From Enoplolaimus lenunculus (taxonomy: Eukaryota > Nematoda > Enoplea > Enoplida > Thoracostomopsidae), in NCBI GenBank assembly GCA_030248215.1, contig JASANG010002040.1, positions 79,469 through 143,468 on the forward strand: DNA of 64,000 bases, in the 5' to 3' direction. The notes beneath the pieces are model-generated. The model was not told the DNA's origin, did no database searches, and worked only from the letters and a program-made list of their open reading frames with translations. A program made the position numbers and the translations under genes. Below, piece by piece: positions 1 to 12,020 of this stretch (position 1 is the first letter of the stretch; each line of letters opens with the position of its first letter).

Positions 1-1179
1 GGACGGAGGTCTGCAAATGATGTTTAGCTGAAAATTTTCTTAGCAAAGCTACTGTAGCTTGAAATTTTCAACTGTTTCCCTGTATGTCTATGTTTCTGAA
101 ATATGTTTAGGGGATATAAAAGAGTGATACAACACTTTCGGGCATTTCGGTGTCGTTTAGCGAAATACGAGATGAAGATTGGAACCTTTACAACACTTAC
201 AATAGCAAATATCTTAATGCTCCACATGAAAAGCACACTACCCGTTATCAAAAATCTTTTGATTTGCCGCTGGTTATCGAAGAATACCACAGCAATACCT
301 AGCCAGAGGAAGGGATACTGCGCAGGTCAACCCTATTATTTTTAGATTTTCGTCCATGGCTTGCAATGAACTGTTTTCAGTTGGTGAAGAAACTCTTTGC
401 AATTTTTTGAACCGTAACTCCTATTTCCTGAATACTGGCTCACAAATGCTAACTCAAGATTTACAAATATATTTAATCCAAGGTGGAACACAGCGCTAGA
501 ACACAGGTGGGTGTAAATATCGCAAATGGCTATTTGCTTTAAATGTTCAAGTTTAGCTAAATTTATGACAAAATATAAATCTTCAAAATTCGATTACCAA
601 TACAGGCCGGTAGCCAGAAAGACCCCAAAAAACTCAGCTATATAGCCAGCAAAACATTTCCCCTTCCACAGAAGATTAAACTCCTAAATAATTTTTTACT
701 CTTTCTAACAAGGTGATTTGGATACTGGACTGTATCAATAATTAGATTTGATAACATTAGAAATTTGGCAAAAAATACTTCAATTTCAAACCTGATTGAC
801 TTACGTTGTTTTGAAATCCGTTTAGCGGTCATCGAGTAATTATAAATTCCGAGCAACATTGGATATAGTCCAGACAGAAACATTTTCTAGCAAAATTTGT
901 CTAAGAATGTAAGCCAACTTAGAAGCATGTAAGTGACTAATAACAATGCAACCAGTAACACAAGTTTAGTGTCAAATGGTATAAATTTCTTTCAATGAAA
1001 AATAAGGCAAATACGGTTAAAATTTTGACAACATTTGAATTCATTTCTAAAACTGGCATCGTCCGCAGAAAAGCATTGGTACAAATTAATGGTGCACTAC
1101 TGTGACAGTGCTTCTTATAACATTTCTGGTGTCACTACTACTGGGCGTACAGTTTTTTGCTGGCCCATTTTTTGGTGGC
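1..1179. other. AT-rich non-coding, short repeat ends only
   Basis: No gene is recognised. A GGCCGGTAGCCAGA fragment near 605-620 matches one end of the GGCCGGTAGCCA family. The stretch 1018-1078 (AAAATTTTGACAACA then CGTCCGCAGAAAA) matches the start of the element at 30060-30265. Confidence 0.4.
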
Positions 1180-1335
1180 CCATAGCCTGATGGGGGCCAG
1201 GGGGCTTTCTGCCCTGGAGAAATCTGTCACCTGGAAATTTTTCAAATTTATTTGTAAATCGTCGCATATCCTTTTCTGCTGCTTCTAGAAATTTCCAAAC
1301 CTCCTAGCAACGTGATCTGACTACAGGCTTGGCCT
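1180..1335 (-). mobile_element. Miniature element of the GGCCGGTAGCCA family
   Basis: It shares the layout of at least ten other copies in the window: a GC-rich edge with CCCCTGGAGAAAT, a central stretch like TTGTAAATCGTCG...ATxCC, and the edge CCTAGCAACGTGATCTGACTAC. Other copies: 8375-8500, 11862-12020, 12455-12515, 13965-14110, 31645-31815, 34945-35095, 35345-35485, 43478-43620, 45628-45798 and 54410-54480. No coding potential is visible; superfamily uncertain, possibly hAT. Confidence 0.5.
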
Positions 1336-3055
1336 TTTTGAAAATATTTCCTATAATTTATTCATTGCTTGATAATAAATTATCGGTTGAATCACAAGTT
1401 TAGACACACAAATTCCACGGTGGTAATACAAGGTGCCGACGGTGTCATTGTCAAAATATACGTCTTTAGAGACAGAGGTTTTGACTTCTAAAGTACAACA
1501 TTTCGGTAGCAAACATATTCCATGGCTTGACTCAGTTTTTTGACGGCGCCATTAAATCTCCTTAACTGGTCTCAAATAAACGACTATTCGCACGTGAGAC
1601 TTGCGCGATATGGCAAACAAGTCGTAAAAATTTATTTGAACATAGTTGAATATTACCTCAATCTATCATTATGAACAAACTTATCAATTGGGCTCAAATT
1701 TGTTTCGGAAAACAATTTTTTTGAGTCTTTTTCATTGGTTATAGGCGTCCACCAATCCAGCAAGTAACACATTCTATACGCCACTACAAAGTTTACTTTC
1801 ATTCAGCACCAGGATGTAGTTATTTTAATCAAAACACGGCTCAAAATTTGCGACCTGGGTAAACAACGCGAAGTGGCCGACCACTTTGATTTATGTTTCA
1901 AAACCAACAAACTGAATCTGGTTCTTTCAAAATGGCGTGTTGCTATTGTGATTGATTAAAGCAAACGTAAAACTGCCATTTACAGGCATATTTACCCAGT
2001 TCAGCAACATAGAAGCCCTAAATGTATATAGTTTATGTAAGTACAAGCAGAGATTTTGCGAGAGTTACAGGCGGGACAAACGTTTATGAGGGAAAGGCAA
2101 GTTTTTCCGAGAACGCTGAACTCTACCGGGCCCCCTCTGTCTGTGAGCGCCGTGGATTTGTTTTTACCTTGAAAGCAACAGTAGTATGGATTGTTGACGA
2201 AAGCGAAAAGTATACTTAGCTTGATATATGGTTCAACCCAAAATATAACTTGGTGACTTTACAAAAATGATCGAAACAAAGCAAAACTATATACATAAAC
2301 AAATGTTATTAGTTTCAGAGGCTTTAAGCAACTTGCCTAGTTATTTTTGCGGTCAGCGGCATTTTTAAGTTTAGGAAGGTTTACGAAAAGCGTGCCTAAT
2401 TCTCGTTTTATATAATTGTCTAAATTAGAATTTTTAAACCATTAATTGTTGCTGCGAATGGCAAAATGTTGCAAATATACAGCAGTTCAATATCAAAGTG
2501 TAAACCGAATTTACCTACTCAGTTTGGACTTTGCATTTTACTAACTTTATGGATCTTCTGCGTAAGGTATTTTGAAAATTTAGTGTAAAATCTCAGCTTT
2601 GTTGGAATTATAAGCTATGAATTATAGAATGAAATTACATATTACACCGACAGATTTGCATCGGTTATCTTTACATCCGGGTATCCGGACGTGTATCTGA
2701 AACGAAACATTCATCCAGATAAATGTCCGGCAAAAATCGACGGATATCCGGTTATGAAAAAAATATCCGATGCCTTCATTGATTAGAGCTCAATTTTTGG
2801 TAAAAGCAATCTACAAAATTACCGGCTGACGGTAAATGGTAGCATTAATTGGAATAAGCAAGAATACTCTTCTCCAACACAACCTATGGCATAATTGAAT
2901 TTTAAGTTAATCAAGAAGTCTATAAATCGTAAACATGTTACCTAAATATAGAAAAATATTAAAATGAAGTTACGATATCGTTTATGTTTTATTTATTAAT
3001 TTACCATACCACTAACTCATCAAGTAAGTTAAAGCACAAACCTAAATTCAGAAAT
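1336..3055. other. AT-rich non-coding; TATCCGG-rich patch at 2675-2775
   Basis: No gene is recognised. At 2675-2775 the motif TATCCGG/CCGGATA recurs in both orientations and ends with AAAATATCCGATGCC, which is repeated at 54028-54042. The rest looks unique. Confidence 0.4.
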
Positions 3056-3080
3056 TTCTGGATCCACCACTGAGCTGTCT

Positions 3081-3272
3081 TCAATGTCGGCGAAAGCGTC
3101 CCCCATACCCCCCAATCATAGGCCCGACTGTTGGGTGCCCATCTTGGCAAACGAAATACTTTTGCGGACTACAAAGTCAATGTCGGCGAAAGCGTCCCCC
3201 ATACCCCCCAATCATAGGCCCGACTGTTGGGTGCCCATCTTGGCAAACTAAAAACTTTTGCGGACTACAAAG
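3081..3272 (+). repeat. 96-bp tandem duplication, two copies
   Basis: Two head-to-tail copies (3081-3176 and 3177-3272) begin TCAATGTCGGCGAAAGCG and differ at only a few positions, so the duplication is recent. It sits inside a GC-rich patch in AT-rich surroundings, probably within an interspersed element (a similar CCCCCATACCCCC motif occurs near 40730). Confidence 0.85.
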
Positions 3273-5509
3273 TTATAGAGTTGTAAAACATTTAATTGGT
3301 AACCCTTCTGACCTGTTTGGGAAGGCATGACTATCGTAACGCCGGCCCTGGCGGCTTGTATATATTTCGAAAATACTTTCGTTAGCTGACGAATTATGCA
3401 CATAAAACACATGAAGGATAAACCTACGGAAATACTAAGCCGGATAATTAATTTTGACGACTTTCTTTTTATAAAACGGTTTTGCGCACGGGTAACTAAC
3501 TATTCTACGAGACATGATTGTTTTGGTGGACGGTCGTATCAAGACAACACATAATGAGGTTCATAACAAGATTCGAGTGATAATTTTATAGAAAATTCGG
3601 TTTGTGTCGTGTGTAAGCAGAGGTTTTGGCTAGAAAATTCAAATATTTTAGTTACAGTATATTAAGAAAATGCAATTGTTTCGCTCGTGGTGATGAAAGT
3701 CAAGTTTTATGTAAGATTAGCCTTTCACTGCATACAAAACAAAGGTGTGAATTTTATATTTTAACCCACTTAAATAGATGATTTTCAAAAAATGACAGTT
3801 TAAACTGTTTAGCATTTTTTAATAATGAGATTACAAAAGCAAATAAGAATTATCATCGAACCGCAATTTGAGGGTGAGGGACAGGCTATATATTCGATAC
3901 GAAACCTTTGTGTTATAAGGATTGAACGTTAAAATAGCGCTTGGATTCTCAATAGCTTCGCTCGCTAAGTTTGTCCACCAGTGCGTCTTGCATCCCGCCA
4001 TAGGTGGCGGTTCCTATCATCAATTTCTGTGCTTCTGACTTAAACCACAAGTCTTTGATTTGAATATTTCGGTGGCTTGTCCTTTCTATAAATGTTTTAA
4101 AGAATAATTCTTTGCCAGACCGGATGTTTACTTAATTTCCGGTCTAAAAATTTCGCTAAAGTTCCGATCCTTGATGGAACTCGCAAATCTGCGGTAAAAG
4201 TTATACAAAATCCTTGGCGGTGGATAAAAACAAGCTGCTTCACTAATGGTATATTTCGATTGCTTTCTGTCATGGTGTGATAATTTCAAAAACCAACCTG
4301 AAAGCTCTTAGTAAAGGAACGAACATTTATAATTCCAAAAGGATCTAACCAAAAAATTACATAGCTACAGAAAATCGTGAAAGGTTGCTTTACTGTGCCG
4401 TATTTGCAACGCTTATTTTGTTGTCTACAACCTTATACATTTGTGTGTGGAATGCGTTTGCAAAACTGCGAACTAAGTTTTATTACAACCTTCCCTCGTC
4501 CTTCCAAGTCAGAAAGAAATCCACGCAAACCAGAAATGGTTCACATTTTTATTTTTTAATCTAGGTTCAATTTTCCAGGTTTGGCATTGACAATTTAATT
4601 TTAAATTTGTGTTTTTTAGGATTAAATTAACTTTGGTATAAATTGTCATACATGTAAACAACATTTTACTTGCCGATAGATCGCCTGCAGCTTTTAGGGA
4701 AACGCCAGATACGGCCAAGTTTGTTTTGTTGCCATTTACTAAACGTTTCGGTCAATGTTACGTTGAGGGGCGTAGCAGTAGCATTAGCATATTTCATAGC
4801 CTATTAACGTATTAAAGCATAAGCAACAAAACATATACGGTTGAAATGATTTTAAGTATTTCTGGAACAACAACTCTGTTTTGATTAATTCTTATTTAAA
4901 GTTAGAACAGTTGAGGTTCGTTGAACGTGAAGCTTAAAGTTAATAATGACGTACGAAATGAATGTTCTCTCTTCAACGTTGCTTCACGAAAAATCCATGC
5001 TAACAAAACATCCACGCACGGCTAAAGCGGCATTCTGACCCCTTTAATCTTTTTGGGTTACAAATTAGTTGCAAAATAAAACTGATCAGTCTTGGACCAG
5101 AAGCGCAACCTCACACTCGTTACTTCCGGGGCGATAGCTGGAACCGTAAACGTTTGGGAAAAACAATATTCAAAGCAGATTAGATATCATTCTGTAATGT
5201 ATGTTCACTAAACTGGTGTTCGGTAAAGTCAATAGCGCTAATAAATTAACTTAATGTTTAATATAAATCGAGTCTACATTTGTAACCTTATATATAAGAA
5301 ACGTTACAGCTGCATTTGTTAGAACAAAGTGTGCCAGTATGCGTTGTGAAAATACAAGGAACAATGGGCGCAAAGTTATAGGACGAATTTTTGGACAGTT
5401 GCGCAAATTGTTAACAATATGTAGAATTATTTCAGGTCAACGGATTAGGAGATTAAAAACTCTTTCACTCATAGAGTATACTACTATGAGCAACTAAATA
5501 TAAATAATA
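3273..5509. other. AT-rich non-coding
   Basis: No gene is recognised. A fragment near 4748-4800 (GGTCAATGTTACGTTGAGGGGCG and on) is an eroded end of the TTAGGC-bearing miniature element. Confidence 0.4.
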
Positions 5510-5842
5510 TACGATTAGACTCCATAAATGTCAATTGTCACTAATTGCAGTGCACAAATAATTCCAGGACCAAGTAAAGTTGAGTTCGTAACTTTAAAGC
5601 ATACTTAAGTTTTGAAAGTACATTCGTAAGCATAACCTTGTATTATCGCTCAAGCTATTGATACAAGACAAATATATATACGTTTAATTCAACGGATAAC
5701 TGCAGTACCGGATTTATATCTGTGACAAATGGTGGCTTAGCGTAGGTCAAAAATAAACAACAGTCCGTAACCGAATAACAGGGGTTACCCTCTCGAGAGG
5801 CCAAATAAATATCAGTCCCCTTCATTATTCGGGTCACTACAA
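5510..5842 (+). mobile_element. 5'-truncated Tc1/mariner-like miniature element (CTGTAGTGACCCG family)
   Basis: It matches the inner part and 3' end of the full copy at 38141-38589 (CCATAAATGTCAAT, CCTTGTATTATCGCTCA, GTCCGTAACCGAATAACA) and ends TTCGGGTCACTACAA next to TA. The 5' terminus is missing. No coding potential. Confidence 0.65.
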
Positions 5843-5882
5843 TATATAACTTTTCGACCGGCAAATTTTCTTACAAGCTGAG

Positions 5883-6243
5883 GGAAACCAAATGCTCAAA
5901 TTCTGACTAAACTAACTAATGTTTCTCATAATTATAGCTCGTAAACTTGCCGAGCAGTAGTGTGCTGAATTGTACCCTCCAGAACCAGTATACTCAACAT
6001 ATTTTGTCAAAACTTATAGCGACAAGAGCATGAAACTTTTACAACTAAAATAACACGTGTTTGAGAACCAAACGTCAAAATTCCGGCTAAACTAAATAAT
6101 GCTTCTTTATTAGCTGTTAAATCTGCTGAGCAATAGTTATTCTAGATTATGCTCGCCTCGCCTTGAACCAGTATACTCAACATATTTAGTCAAAACTTCA
6201 AACGACAAGAGTACTTACGCAACTTTCATAGCTTAAAATAACA
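5883..6243 (+). repeat. Diverged ~180-bp tandem duplication
   Basis: The copies start near 5883 and 6063. Shared blocks include ACCAAAxGxxCAAATTC, CCAGTATACTCAACATATTT and AAATAACACGTGTTTGAG. Divergence is appreciable, so it is older than the 96-bp duplication. Confidence 0.7.
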
Positions 6244-6847
6244 CGTGTTTGAGGGTTGAAAGTGTCAGAAAAGTTACGCTTAAATTCAGTTTAACGTTTA
6301 AGCATCCAATAATAATTGATTAACGGCCCCATTTAAAGTAGCATTTGGCAGTTACACCAAGGTCAAAATTCACTATCTATATCACGCGTGAAAAGAGTTT
6401 TTAAAACGGGAAAACGGAACTTAAATCCGGCAATCTAATGGATGTTTATGTGCTAATAATTAATTGAACCTTTGCAATAGAACTTTCACACCGGATACTT
6501 AACCGGTAGCAACCCTACACGAAAGCCCGTGAACTTGTCGGCACTTACATTTATATTTGGAGAGCGCAGCATCAATGTATGTATACAAATATGAAGTGAC
6601 GGATCAAGCATTTCAGGTAGGAAGGGTACGGTTTGTGAATTGAAATTTTATAATTTTTAATCCACGTTCGAAGATTTGAATATTTTGAAACTGTGTTTAA
6701 ACTTGAGTTTTAATGAGAAAGCAATAGTTTTGCTTTATGTTACTAAGGAGGTACAATGAGTCTATAATTTCAATTAGGCCTGCATTTAGCATGTCTGAAT
6801 TGTCAATTTGTAATATGTAAAATTTAAAAAGCGACTTAAGTATTTAC
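6244..6847. other. AT-rich non-coding, nothing recognised
   Basis: I see no gene, repeat array or element ends here. Confidence 0.35.
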
Positions 6848-6851
6848 TTAA

Positions 6852-7116
6852 GTCTTTCTCACATGGATATTTTCAGTTTCATATGAGATGCCCTTTCAAG
6901 GTAAGATTCGATCCCCAGTCTCTCACGTGGGAGGCGTTTACGATGACCACTCAGCTACAGGAGCTTGACGCTCGAGCCCGAGGGGGGCTCTCACGTCTTG
7001 TAGAGATTTTGCAATGCACATATATGTTAGAATTATTAAACACTGTTCACAGTGTATGTGTTGCTTATATGTTACTTGTATTTAGTTGCTCATAGTATAC
7101 TCTACAAATTAAAGGG
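6852..7116. mobile_element. piggyBac-like miniature element with internal tRNA-like segment
   Basis: TTAA flanks both sides (6848-6851 and 7117-7120). The ends resemble those of the copy at 62177-62378 (CCCTTTCTC-type termini). TTAA target duplication with CCC/GGG termini is the piggyBac hallmark. Internal sequence, including a tRNA-like stretch, is shared with the second copy. No transposase. Confidence 0.6.
6897..6975 (-). tRNA. tRNA-like pseudogene inside the piggyBac-like element
   Basis: On the minus strand an A-box-like TAGCTGAGTGG is followed by an anticodon-arm-like CGCCTCCCACGTGAG and a B-box-like GGGATCGAATC at roughly tRNA spacing. It is closest by eye to tRNA-Gly or tRNA-Asp, with CCC at the anticodon position. 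Stems are imperfect, so a pseudogene or SINE-type promoter is more likely than a working tRNA. Confidence 0.4.
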
Positions 7117-7384
7117 TTAAGTACGCGTTTAAAAGCGGCAAAATGGTTAAGTAATTACTCATAACGTATTTCAAAGTCGCACTTAACTAGGGTTTCAGAA
7201 AAACAACCATTGTAACCCTATCTGAAGCCTTACTACAAGTATCTGCAAGAGTGCAAATTAGTGTAACACATGTTTGACTGAAAAGTAAACATTTACGAAC
7301 ATAATGAAAATAACACATATTTTTTCATTTAAAAATATTTCCTCAAAAATCAATAACCGTAATTAATAAACTTAAAATCATTTA

Positions 7385-7502
7385 GACAAGAATACTTATC
7401 TTGTTTAGCTTTAGTTAGACAGGAGTGCCTTGTTTAGCTTTAGTTAAACAGGAGTATCTTGCTTAGCTTTATAGTTAAACAGGAGTATTTTGCTTAGCTT
7501 TA
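7385..7502 (+). repeat. ~30-bp tandem repeat, four copies
   Basis: The unit is like TTGTTTAGCTTTAGTTA + AACAGGAGTATC, recurring at about 7401, 7430, 7459 and 7490 with small length changes. Confidence 0.8.
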
Positions 7503-8124
7503 CGCTGTCACAACACAAATCTTCGTCGAATAAGTCTGTCATGCGTTTCAGAGGCGGATCCTGCAGGGTTCATAGGATGCTCGTGAACGCCCTTCGGTTT
7601 ATTCTCGAGGGCAAACTTCACAAGCATCATTCGCTTAAATTCAATACTCCTAGCATTCTTATTGAGCACGACCGTGGAGCCCAAGCTGTGAACCAACTAA
7701 AACCATTTTTCGATGCACCCCTGCTCTCTCTCTCCCAGGGTGCCATGCCAGTTCTGCTACCAAACAAACGCTTAATTTGTATTTGGCAACATTTCTTTTA
7801 AAGAAAATGCAAAAATGATTCGAATAAAGCCCTGGGATAATGAACAACAACCAGTACATAGTGCGCGTATTAATTACAACGGGCTTTTGATACAAAGGGC
7901 AAGAAAAGTGAAGAAGAAGAAGAAGAAAAATGATGCAGTATACGGAAAGAATAATGAGCAATAACGAAGTGTACGAAAATACACTAATTCGGTCATGACG
8001 TGACTATCATATCGTTTCACTTGGCCACTCATATATTTATTGCGGCTTGTAATTTATGTTGTTTTCAGCATCGTCCACCTGATAACTAACTCAATTTTTT
8101 TCTTGGTTTGGTTGAAACGTTTTA
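7503..8124. other. Non-coding with (GAA)n microsatellite at 7911-7928
   Basis: Short overlapping open frames on both strands at 7490-7960 have no recognisable domain. The purine-rich GAAGAAGAAGAAGAAG tract near 7911 is the only clear structure. Confidence 0.4.
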
Positions 8125-8127
8125 ACT

Positions 8128-8298
8128 TAATTGCAGGAGCGTCCGCAGAAAATTATATTTCTGGAAACCGAATAATTTTGGGAGGCCGCAATAACTGCAC
8201 TTCAAAATTGTTTACTTTTAGACCGAGTCTATTTGAAGGGGCACCAGCCAAATTCGGGAGGCATGTCCCCCAATGCTCCCCCCGTGGGGACGTCCTTA
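8128..8298 (+). mobile_element. Interspersed element of the GCGTCCGCAGAAAA family
   Basis: It shares GTCCGCAGAAAA, ACCGAATAATTTTGGG, CTTTTAxACCGAGT and GGGGACG with 30060-30265; 31195-31375 holds an opposite-orientation copy. Two or more diverged copies with common edges define it as a repeat. No coding potential. Confidence 0.6.
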
Positions 8299-8374
8299 CT
8301 TAATTGTTTAGATAACACAATTTGAAATTTAGATGAACAATATACTTTTGACTATTTTAAAATGTTTGAAAATT

Positions 8375-8500
8375 TACTTCGCTGTAAAACTAAGTTTGCC
8401 ACCCCCCTAAAAAATTTCAACCTCGCTTGTAGGTCATTGAAAATTCTTGTATGCCCCTTCTGAAAATTTTTCAGCTCCCCTCCAGCAATTTGAGCTGGCT
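8375..8500 (+). mobile_element. Miniature element of the GGCCGGTAGCCA family (copy)
   Basis: It contains CAACCTCGCTTGTAGGTCAT, CTTGTATGCCCCTTCTGAAA and CAGCTCCCCTCCAGCAAT, and abuts GAGCTGGCTTCGG, in the same order as the copies at 31645 and 43478. Confidence 0.6.
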
Positions 8501-9074
8501 TCGGATCTGTTTGTTCGACAATGTTGCTTCCGTTTTGTTTCGCTTCCTGGTATAAAATCCGATTACAGTTTGAAAACAACAATAGCCTGTTTAATTAGGA
8601 AATCACAAACAAAATGCACCACTTTTAGCTGAGGAGAGATTTAGACTTCATCGAGAAACTAGCAAATACTGCGTTTTTAATGATATAAAAAGCATGCAGT
8701 TTGTAACTGTGAATAGTGTCAGCTTTGATTGGTTGTTTATACAGGCCAGTAGTCAGAGGCTACCACGGGCCGGCTCAGCTTCGTTCTACATAAATCCCTC
8801 CAGAAAAGTTTTAGGACTGCTTGCAGGTCAGTTGTGGCTTGTGAAATTGTTTTGGGTTCCCTGGCGAACTGACTATACATACCAGTGTTTTTACCAGTAA
8901 GTAAGTGCCTAGTATACAAATAAAGCAGATCGAATCATTCCGGTTGCGTTAAGCTTAGAATCAACGGTGCAAAATCTTCTCCATGGCATGCAAATGAGCA
9001 CAAAGTTTGATAATGTGCAAGCTCAAGCGTATAAATTTCAACGCACTGCCCATCCTTAAAAGTATTAAAAAAAC
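8501..9074. other. Non-coding, nothing certain
   Basis: A fragment near 8743-8785 (CCAGTAGTCAGAGG...GGGCCGGCTCAGC) resembles the edge of the preceding family. Nothing else is recognised. Confidence 0.35.
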
Positions 9075-9075
9075 T

Positions 9076-9260
9076 GGCCAATGTTACTTTAAGGGACGTA
9101 ACAGTAGATTAAGCGTATTCCTAAGCTTAAGCCTAAGCTTAAGCGTTGCAAAAATGTGTTCTTAAGCCTAAGCCTAAGCAAAAAATGTAATCTAGTATCT
9201 AAACATACTCTTTCGTAGACCCACCAGAAACCTGGATGCCCCTTAAAGTAACATTGGCCC
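9076..9260 (+). mobile_element. Miniature element with perfect 20-bp ends and TTAGGC-like core
   Basis: The ends are inverted copies of GGCCAATGTTACTTTAAGGG. The interior holds TTAAGCCTAAGC-type hexamers in one orientation and a CTAGTATC segment. It is a variant of the TTAGGC-bearing family at 15076-15292 and 26063-26290, complete here at about 185 bp. Confidence 0.75.
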
Positions 9261-9710
9261 AAAAACTGGTGAAATGTTTACACAATGCAGTGAAATGAAG
9301 GTACGTTTTATAGAATCGCCGTTTAAATATATTCCAGAAACAATTTTAACTATGGTAGTGGTAAGTACTGAAGTACCATTATGTTGTAAATGTGATATCT
9401 ATTAGTAACATAAACAGGCTCAGTTCACATAAACATTAAATGCTGAGTAAAACAATGGATTGAAATAAGTTCGGCCACTTATAAGAGTACACATCAACCA
9501 AAATTTAAGCCTAAGTGTAAGCCTAAGTGTTAGCCTAAAAATGTAGATAAAAGAACTGTTTAAAAACAAAACAAGATATAGCTAGCAACATCTTGTACAC
9601 AGAGGTGACTAAATTATTGAAAAGGATTACTTAAAAATAAATACCACTGATGCATAGCAAAGTGAACAACAGTTTGAATCTCTAGTTGAAACCCATCAAA
9701 ATTATTATAA
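9261..9710. other. AT-rich non-coding with a short hexamer patch
   Basis: AAGCCTAAGTGTAAGCCTAAG occurs near 9506-9535. No gene is recognised. Confidence 0.4.
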
Positions 9711-10320
9711 GCCAAATATTTAAATGCTTTATGATGTTATATTAGTTACAAATTTTGTGGCACAATTGACAAAATTATCGTGAACGGCGCATAAAACCGC
9801 TATTTTAGTAAAAATTACCTAATAAATTATGCTTGCTTTCAGTTCATTCTTTAAGCCGCCAACTATTTAGATGTTTTGTGATATCTTATCAGTTTAAAAT
9901 ATAGAAATTTTGTGGCGCAGTGGACAAAATTATGGTGAACGGCGCATGAAGCCGCTATTTTAGTAAAAATTACCTAATAAACTCATGCTTGGTCTCACTT
10001 CATTCTTAGAAGCCAAATATTTAGATGTTTTGGGATGTCTCATCAGTTTAAAATATAAGAAATTTTGTGGCACAGTTGACAAAAATATGGTGAACAGCGC
10101 ATAAAGTCTCCATTTTAGTAAAAATTACCTAACAAACTTATGCTTGGTCTCACTTCATTCTTAGAAGCCAAATATTTAGATGTTTTGGGCTGTCTCATCA
10201 GTTTAAAATATTAGAAATTTTGTGGCACAGTTGACAAAATTATTGTGAACGGCGCATAAAACCGCTATTTTAGCAAAAATTTCCTAATAAACTTATGTTT
10301 CGTCTCAAGTTCATATTTTG
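9711..10320 (+). repeat. ~155-bp tandem array, four copies
   Basis: The phrase TGAACGGCGCATAAA recurs at about 9780, 9936, 10090 and 10246, and GCCAAATATTTAGATG at 9711, 9858, 10012 and 10167. Neighbouring copies differ by scattered substitutions and small indels; the last three are most alike. Each copy carries ATTTTGTGGCxCAGTTGACAA. No ORF spans the array. Confidence 0.85.
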
Positions 10321-10884
10321 GAAACGAAGCGTTACGAAACGTAAAATTTAATTAAGCTAAACGATTCTCAGAGTTTGCTACTTTTCTTTCCTATTATGGT
10401 TTAAAAGAACAGCAGCTTCAAAATCTTTTTATCTATAATTTTATCTAGTTTGTTCTATTTCGGCACACTTCACCACATTCGTGTATGTAATTTGAGCTCA
10501 AAATGCAGAAAATACATATTCACAGACGGGATTTATCCTGATATCAACTATAGTACCGCATGTATGTGCTACAGGTTTTTTCAAAGAGCACCACGTTTAT
10601 ATTTACGTACGGTTGAACAGAGTTAACGCTTGAAACAACGTGTGCCATTTGATTTGATTAAATTTATAAATCAGCATTCAGAAAAAAATTTTGTCAGCCC
10701 AAATATCAAACAGGAACCAAAAACTGAGCGTAAACCTAAGCCTAAACCTAATCGTCAATATTTTGTAAAATGTTATATGAGTGAAAACTGTGTAGTTAAA
10801 TCTCTTGCAAGGGGCATAAACCTAAGCCAAAAGCCGAAGCATAGGTGTAAGAATGAATTTATACCGACACTTTTTATCCCCTCG
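10321..10884. other. Non-coding with scattered CCTAAG hexamers
   Basis: Hexamer patches lie at 10727-10755 and 10815-10845. An open frame over them (10630-11016) is explained by the hexamers and a repeat and has no recognisable domain. Confidence 0.4.
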
Positions 10885-11005
10885 CACTTGAGAAACTCGT
10901 TCGCAGTGCCGGAGCAGACAAATTGGAGGCTCTCCCCAAACTTCAGGGGGGGTCCAAACTCACGAGCAAAACGAGCGAGAAGCCAGACACATATTATTAC
11001 TTGTC
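10885..11005 (+). mobile_element. Interspersed element ending in GCGAGAAGCCAGAC
   Basis: GCAGTGCCGGAGCAG, CTCCCCAAACT and ACGAGCGAGAAGCCAGACAC match, inverted, the copy at 40805-40915. Related ends occur near 17940-17985, 20210-20255, 25275-25310 and 32828-32860. Superfamily unknown. Confidence 0.55.
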
Positions 11006-11861
11006 AAAGCACATAGAAAATTAGTTGTTCTGAGTTACAGGGCGAAGCCCTAAACCAACTGTGAAATTTTGAAATATCTGAACAAAATTTGCATTGTACG
11101 TTTGATTTTAACCCTGAAAAAATTTACACTCCACAGCCGGTGTGAAGATGCATCTCCCCTCCCCCTTCCTGGATCCGCCCTTACATGGAACCCCGAAACG
11201 ATTTTCGCTTGGGACTCGAATGAAATTGAAGATTTCGGAAGCTGAAATACCAACCGGAATAATGAGATATATTTCTGTTCAGGTGTGTGACTAGATGCTG
11301 GATGGTTATGGCCCAACATATAGTTCAGATATGCACAAATCAGGATTCAGGATAAAAGTTCACGACAAATCAATGTATATGTCAGCAACCGCTGTGACAG
11401 GAAAGCGATACATCAAATACTATCGCCTAAAACGTTTTTTGTGTACGCTTACGACGTTGTAAGTGACACTTACCATAACAGCACGTTGAAACACATACTA
11501 GCGCTACAGTCACCCATGTCATTCCTCTGAGTGTTTTGAACAAATTGTTGTTCGATCTACTTTTCAGTGTTGGCATTACACAATTGAAGCATTTATATGG
11601 CATACATTATTTCGGTTCTACCCATCAAATAATGTTTGTTTTAAAAATCTAAAATTCTTCAGTTATATCGCAATTTGCTCACAATTCAAGCATTTATTTG
11701 GCATATATAACGGTAACGCGAGCTGTCAGATGATCTCTGGGGGTACAAAATCTCGCTGCATTTTTAGCCTGCATCAAATATGGCAAAGTTGGGGGGGCTG
11801 TTTTGTAAAGATATGATTTCGTTTTGAATACCTGAGATAAACTACTGTCCTTTATTAATAC
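11006..11861. other. Non-coding, nothing recognised
   Basis: No gene or clear element ends are seen. A G-run (GTTGGGGGGGCTG) near 11790 hints at an eroded repeat. Confidence 0.35.
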
Positions 11862-12020
11862 ACAGGTTGGCTAGGGTGGGCTCCACCCTGCCTGAAAGAC
11901 TTTTGCTCCCCTTCCTTAGGAAGTTTTCAGTCTTGCGTGCAAGTCATCGAATACCCTTGTATGCCCTTTCTGAAACATTTACCCCACAGCAAGGTGAACT
12001 GGCTACAGACCTATATTATA
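11862..12020 (+). mobile_element. Miniature element of the GGCCGGTAGCCA family (copy)
   Basis: It contains AGTCTTGCGTGCAAGTCATCG, CCCTTGTATGCCCTTTCTGA and CAGCAAGGTGAACTGGCTAC in family order. A further fragment in the opposite orientation lies at 12455-12515. Confidence 0.6.

Noticed and set aside
9711-10320. CRISPR array
   Set aside because: Copies are contiguous, about 155 bp, with no repeat-spacer alternation, and the DNA is eukaryotic.
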